Source of the DNA: Thunnus maccoyii
Lineage: Eukaryota > Chordata > Actinopteri > Scombriformes > Scombridae
NCBI RefSeq assembly: GCF_910596095.1
Contig: NC_056550.1
Span: 21,262,001-21,326,000, forward strand
Length of the DNA: 64,000 nucleotides
Reading direction: 5' to 3'
Within the stretch, counting starts at the first letter, position 1; every line of letters begins with the position of its first letter. A program made the translations under genes and the position numbers. Positions 61,476-64,000 of this stretch are shown here, piece after piece. Below the pieces are notes generated by a model. That model saw only the letters and a program-made list of their open reading frames with translations. It was not told where the DNA came from and searched no databases.

Positions 61476-62096
61476 GAGAGAGAGAACAGTATACAGTAAA
61501 AAAGCCACCTTACTACAATTAATAGTGGGTGTTGCCATGGAAAGACAGAGCAGATATTACGGTCATTTTTGAACATGCATAAAACTCAGAAACTTCTTTT
61601 TTTAAACAGGCAATCTCGCCTGTAAAAATTTTTCACATATCCGCCTTGATAAAGTCACATGTTGACACAGCTATTGTATTATTTCATTGACGCTGCTAAT
61701 TTAAATATTTAAATAACTAAGCAAGAATAGAAGGAGCGGTGATGTCCCTTGTGTCATCAGATAGAGAGACAAAAAGGGGGGATGGAGAAAGGTGGATGCC
61801 AGTGGCTTTAGTCAGTAAGCTGCCGTGGTCTCTGTATATGGCTGATTGAGAACACTGTTTGCTCTGTTGTCCATGGTAACAGTCGGTGGTTAAATTTTTC
61901 CCCGAGCCCTCGTATGAGTCAGACAGAGAACATTCTGCGTCTCATGAAATTTAGACCACGAAAAACATTTGCTGTCGTTATATGAATGAGTTTTGAGGGA
62001 TTACATAAGTTTCACCATAGCTTGAGAAAATTCTGGTTAATTATTTAAATATACCCAGTTCCCCCAAAGCAGGAGACGCTGCTGATCTCCCATAGA

Positions 62097-62148
<52 letters not shown>
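62097..62148. repeat. (GAT)n trinucleotide microsatellite
   Basis: About 17 uninterrupted GAT units. The minus strand reads as poly-His in one frame, which is a repeat artefact and not a gene. Confidence 0.95.
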
Positions 62149-62515
62149 TCCTGCTTCCTGCATCTTTGCCTGTTCTACATTTCCCTCTCTCTCTCGCTTC
62201 CCTCTCACAGTATGTTTTAGTCTTAGTTGTTTACCAAAATCTTTCCCCTCAGTCTGCGGGGACTTTTTAATTGCATCTCCTATGTTGTTCCTTCTCAGGC
62301 AGCTTAGACAGTTGTTGGCTTGTCTGAGCAAATTAGTTACACACACACACATGCACATGCGCACGCGCACAGTTCCCACTCAAACTTGCCAACTTTTCCA
62401 TGAGGTATGATTCACACCACTCCTGGAGGGAAGAAACATTAGTAACAGACCCCCTTCTCATTGAGGAGAGCACACATATACTCAGTCACCATTCCCCAGG
62501 CACCTGTCAGTTAAT

Positions 62516-62538
62516 ACACACACACACACACACACACA
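62516..62538. repeat. (CA)n microsatellite
   Basis: Eleven CA units in the cavin1 intron. Confidence 0.9.
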
Positions 62539-64000
62539 TACACACAAACAAACAGATTACAGACTTTTCCATTGCCGGAGAGTGGGAGGAGAAAGGAAGG
62601 TAACACGGGGACACTAATGGACTTTCCATCTTTTTCCTCAAACTCCAAGTCTCTTTGTTTGCAATCAGTCAGTGAAACCCAAACAGGGTTCGCTGATATT
62701 ATCACAATTACCTCAGATGCAGAGGGGAATTGACTCAACTTCTCAGAATGCAAACAAAGAAAGGTTCCAACATGCAGTGTCGGTATTATTGGATATTGGT
62801 TCCCACAGGCCTTAAAGCTAAGATTAGATATCACCGAAACATTTCAAAAATGTGACAAAAATATAACCAAAAATCACAAGTAAATAATAATGCAATGATA
62901 AAACAGCAGCTTTAACATGTAAAAAAAAGTTAGTTAAAAGTTAAAATTAATTAAAAAATCCTTCAGTGAGTATGGAAATTCTTTGCAACGTGTGTGTTTT
63001 GTTTTCCGTTTAATTTAAGGTATATGTCAGAGGACTTTTGTGCAGTGATGAGGCACAATATGGAACTGACATGTTGTAATTTTTGTATGACCTCAGCTGT
63101 TCCCAGAATGCTGCGTACTGTGTGTTTCCACTTTTGAAGTTTCCCGTTCAGGCATCAGAGCTGCTAGTACCTCTTATGAAAGGTGTTCACAGTTCGGCTT
63201 CATGGAAAGAACTGCGGGTCAGTGTTCCCGTGCAAGAGGGCGGGCGTACATGAATATGGTTGCATAATCATGCATTTGTATGTGTGTGTGTTTCTATGGA
63301 AATGTCGTTTCCATATTGTCACCAGGAACACAAGAGATACACTCTTAACTGGATAGAACTGGTCTGGATAGAAACGCCATTTTAGGAATCTATACTTTGC
63401 TTCCCGTTTTTTTCCCACCAGCCAAATTTACCTCACAGTCTTCATTTAGATCTGGTCAGAATTTCCTGTCTTTTCCTGTCTTGTGTTTATAATATTACAT
63501 CATTCTGACAGAATCAATGGAAAAAATGCTGCTGCAAAACTATGCGCTCATGGATTCAAAATATCTCTAACGTTACCATATTACAGCTCGGCCTCACTTT
63601 GCTCGTCATGTTATGTCTGCAAAGCAGGTGCAGAATTTATTTTAGTTTAATTGTAACACACTCACAACAACTGAGAACCTAATGTTGGTATATTGTTGTA
63701 GAGATGTCAGCTGTTTATCCAGCTAAACTTCATCACCCACAGGAGGCGACATGAGGAGTTGGTTGCTATGGTGACAGAGCGCTGTGTTTATCTGTTGCTG
63801 TGTGGGAGGGGAGGGTGTTGTGTGGCAAGGGTGTCGGTAGGACTGAACGCCGCAGTGGCCGGTAGCCAAAGAACGGTAGATGGAATCCGGAGAGAGGGAA
63901 AGGCCAGCCCAAAATAAACCCATACAGAGCAGGATGGCCTGGCCCACTCCATACACAGCACCAGATAAGGAGGCAATGTCCATTTTATGATAGGATCGAA

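Larger units (their letters stand above)
51926..64000 (+). other. cavin1 intron 1 (continues past the window)
   Basis: At least 12 kb from donor gtaaag to the window edge. Exon 2 of cavin-1 should give an open frame of more than 150 residues starting near DEVKLPAKL; none exists on the + strand here. The interval holds a TIR element (55848-56258), a repeat copy (56490-56702), a telomere-like GGTTAG stretch (53880-53945) and many microsatellites. The alternative, that another small gene lies inside, is not supported. Confidence 0.75.

Noticed and set aside
62041..62379. Minus-strand frame with a run of His
   Set aside because: The His run is the translation of the GAT microsatellite, and the flanks show no protein similarity.
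51926..64000. Second exon of cavin1
   Set aside because: No + strand open frame of adequate length or with the expected HR2 or DEVKLPAKL-type sequence is present; it must lie beyond the window.

Overview
This is a teleost fish nuclear window, most likely from a percomorph-type species. The genes are split by GT-AG introns, the protein sequences are vertebrate, and the intergenic DNA carries CA/GT microsatellites, long poly-G runs and dispersed repeats that I recognise from fish genomes. I see no prokaryotic, viral or CRISPR-like system. Three protein-coding genes can be reconstructed exon by exon from the sequence.

Layout. (1) 1-10200: about 10 kb without a supportable gene, containing one hAT-like miniature element (8457-8769). 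(2) 10492-22148, + strand: a complete seven-exon STK17A/DRAK1-type serine/threonine kinase of 374 residues, with a CCAAT/GC-box region upstream and a 3' UTR ending near a polyadenylation signal at 23623. (3) 23650-33275: an intergenic stretch between two convergent genes, with microsatellites, a 35-base G run and a perfect 15-bp hairpin. (4) 33280-48050, - strand: complete atp6v0a1, the a1 subunit of the V-ATPase proton channel. It has 21 coding exons including an 18-nt microexon and encodes 841 residues, plus a non-coding first exon. (5) 48050-51424: the divergent spacer between atp6v0a1 and cavin1, with a compact CCAAT/GC-box/ETS promoter beside atp6v0a1 and a cluster of mobile-element fragments. 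(6) 51425-51925, + strand: coding exon 1 of cavin1 (PTRF), giving the N-terminal 167 residues with the HR1 coiled coil. The rest of the window (51926-64000) appears to be its first intron. No exon 2 is visible, so the gene runs off the right edge.

How they fit together. Head-to-head cavin1-atp6v0a1 is the arrangement known from human 17q21, so that block is ancestral. The STK17A-type kinase next to it is not there in human (STK17A is on chromosome 7), so this neighbourhood is probably specific to fish. The three proteins act in separate processes: apoptosis-linked kinase signalling, organelle and synaptic-vesicle acidification, and caveola coat formation. Nothing in the sequence suggests a shared pathway. 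The points most worth a second look are the 18-nt microexon, the TIR elements in the cavin1 locus (one bearing a perfect CRE), the Cys at a kinase hinge position usually occupied by Tyr, and the short perfect hairpin at 28.9 kb.
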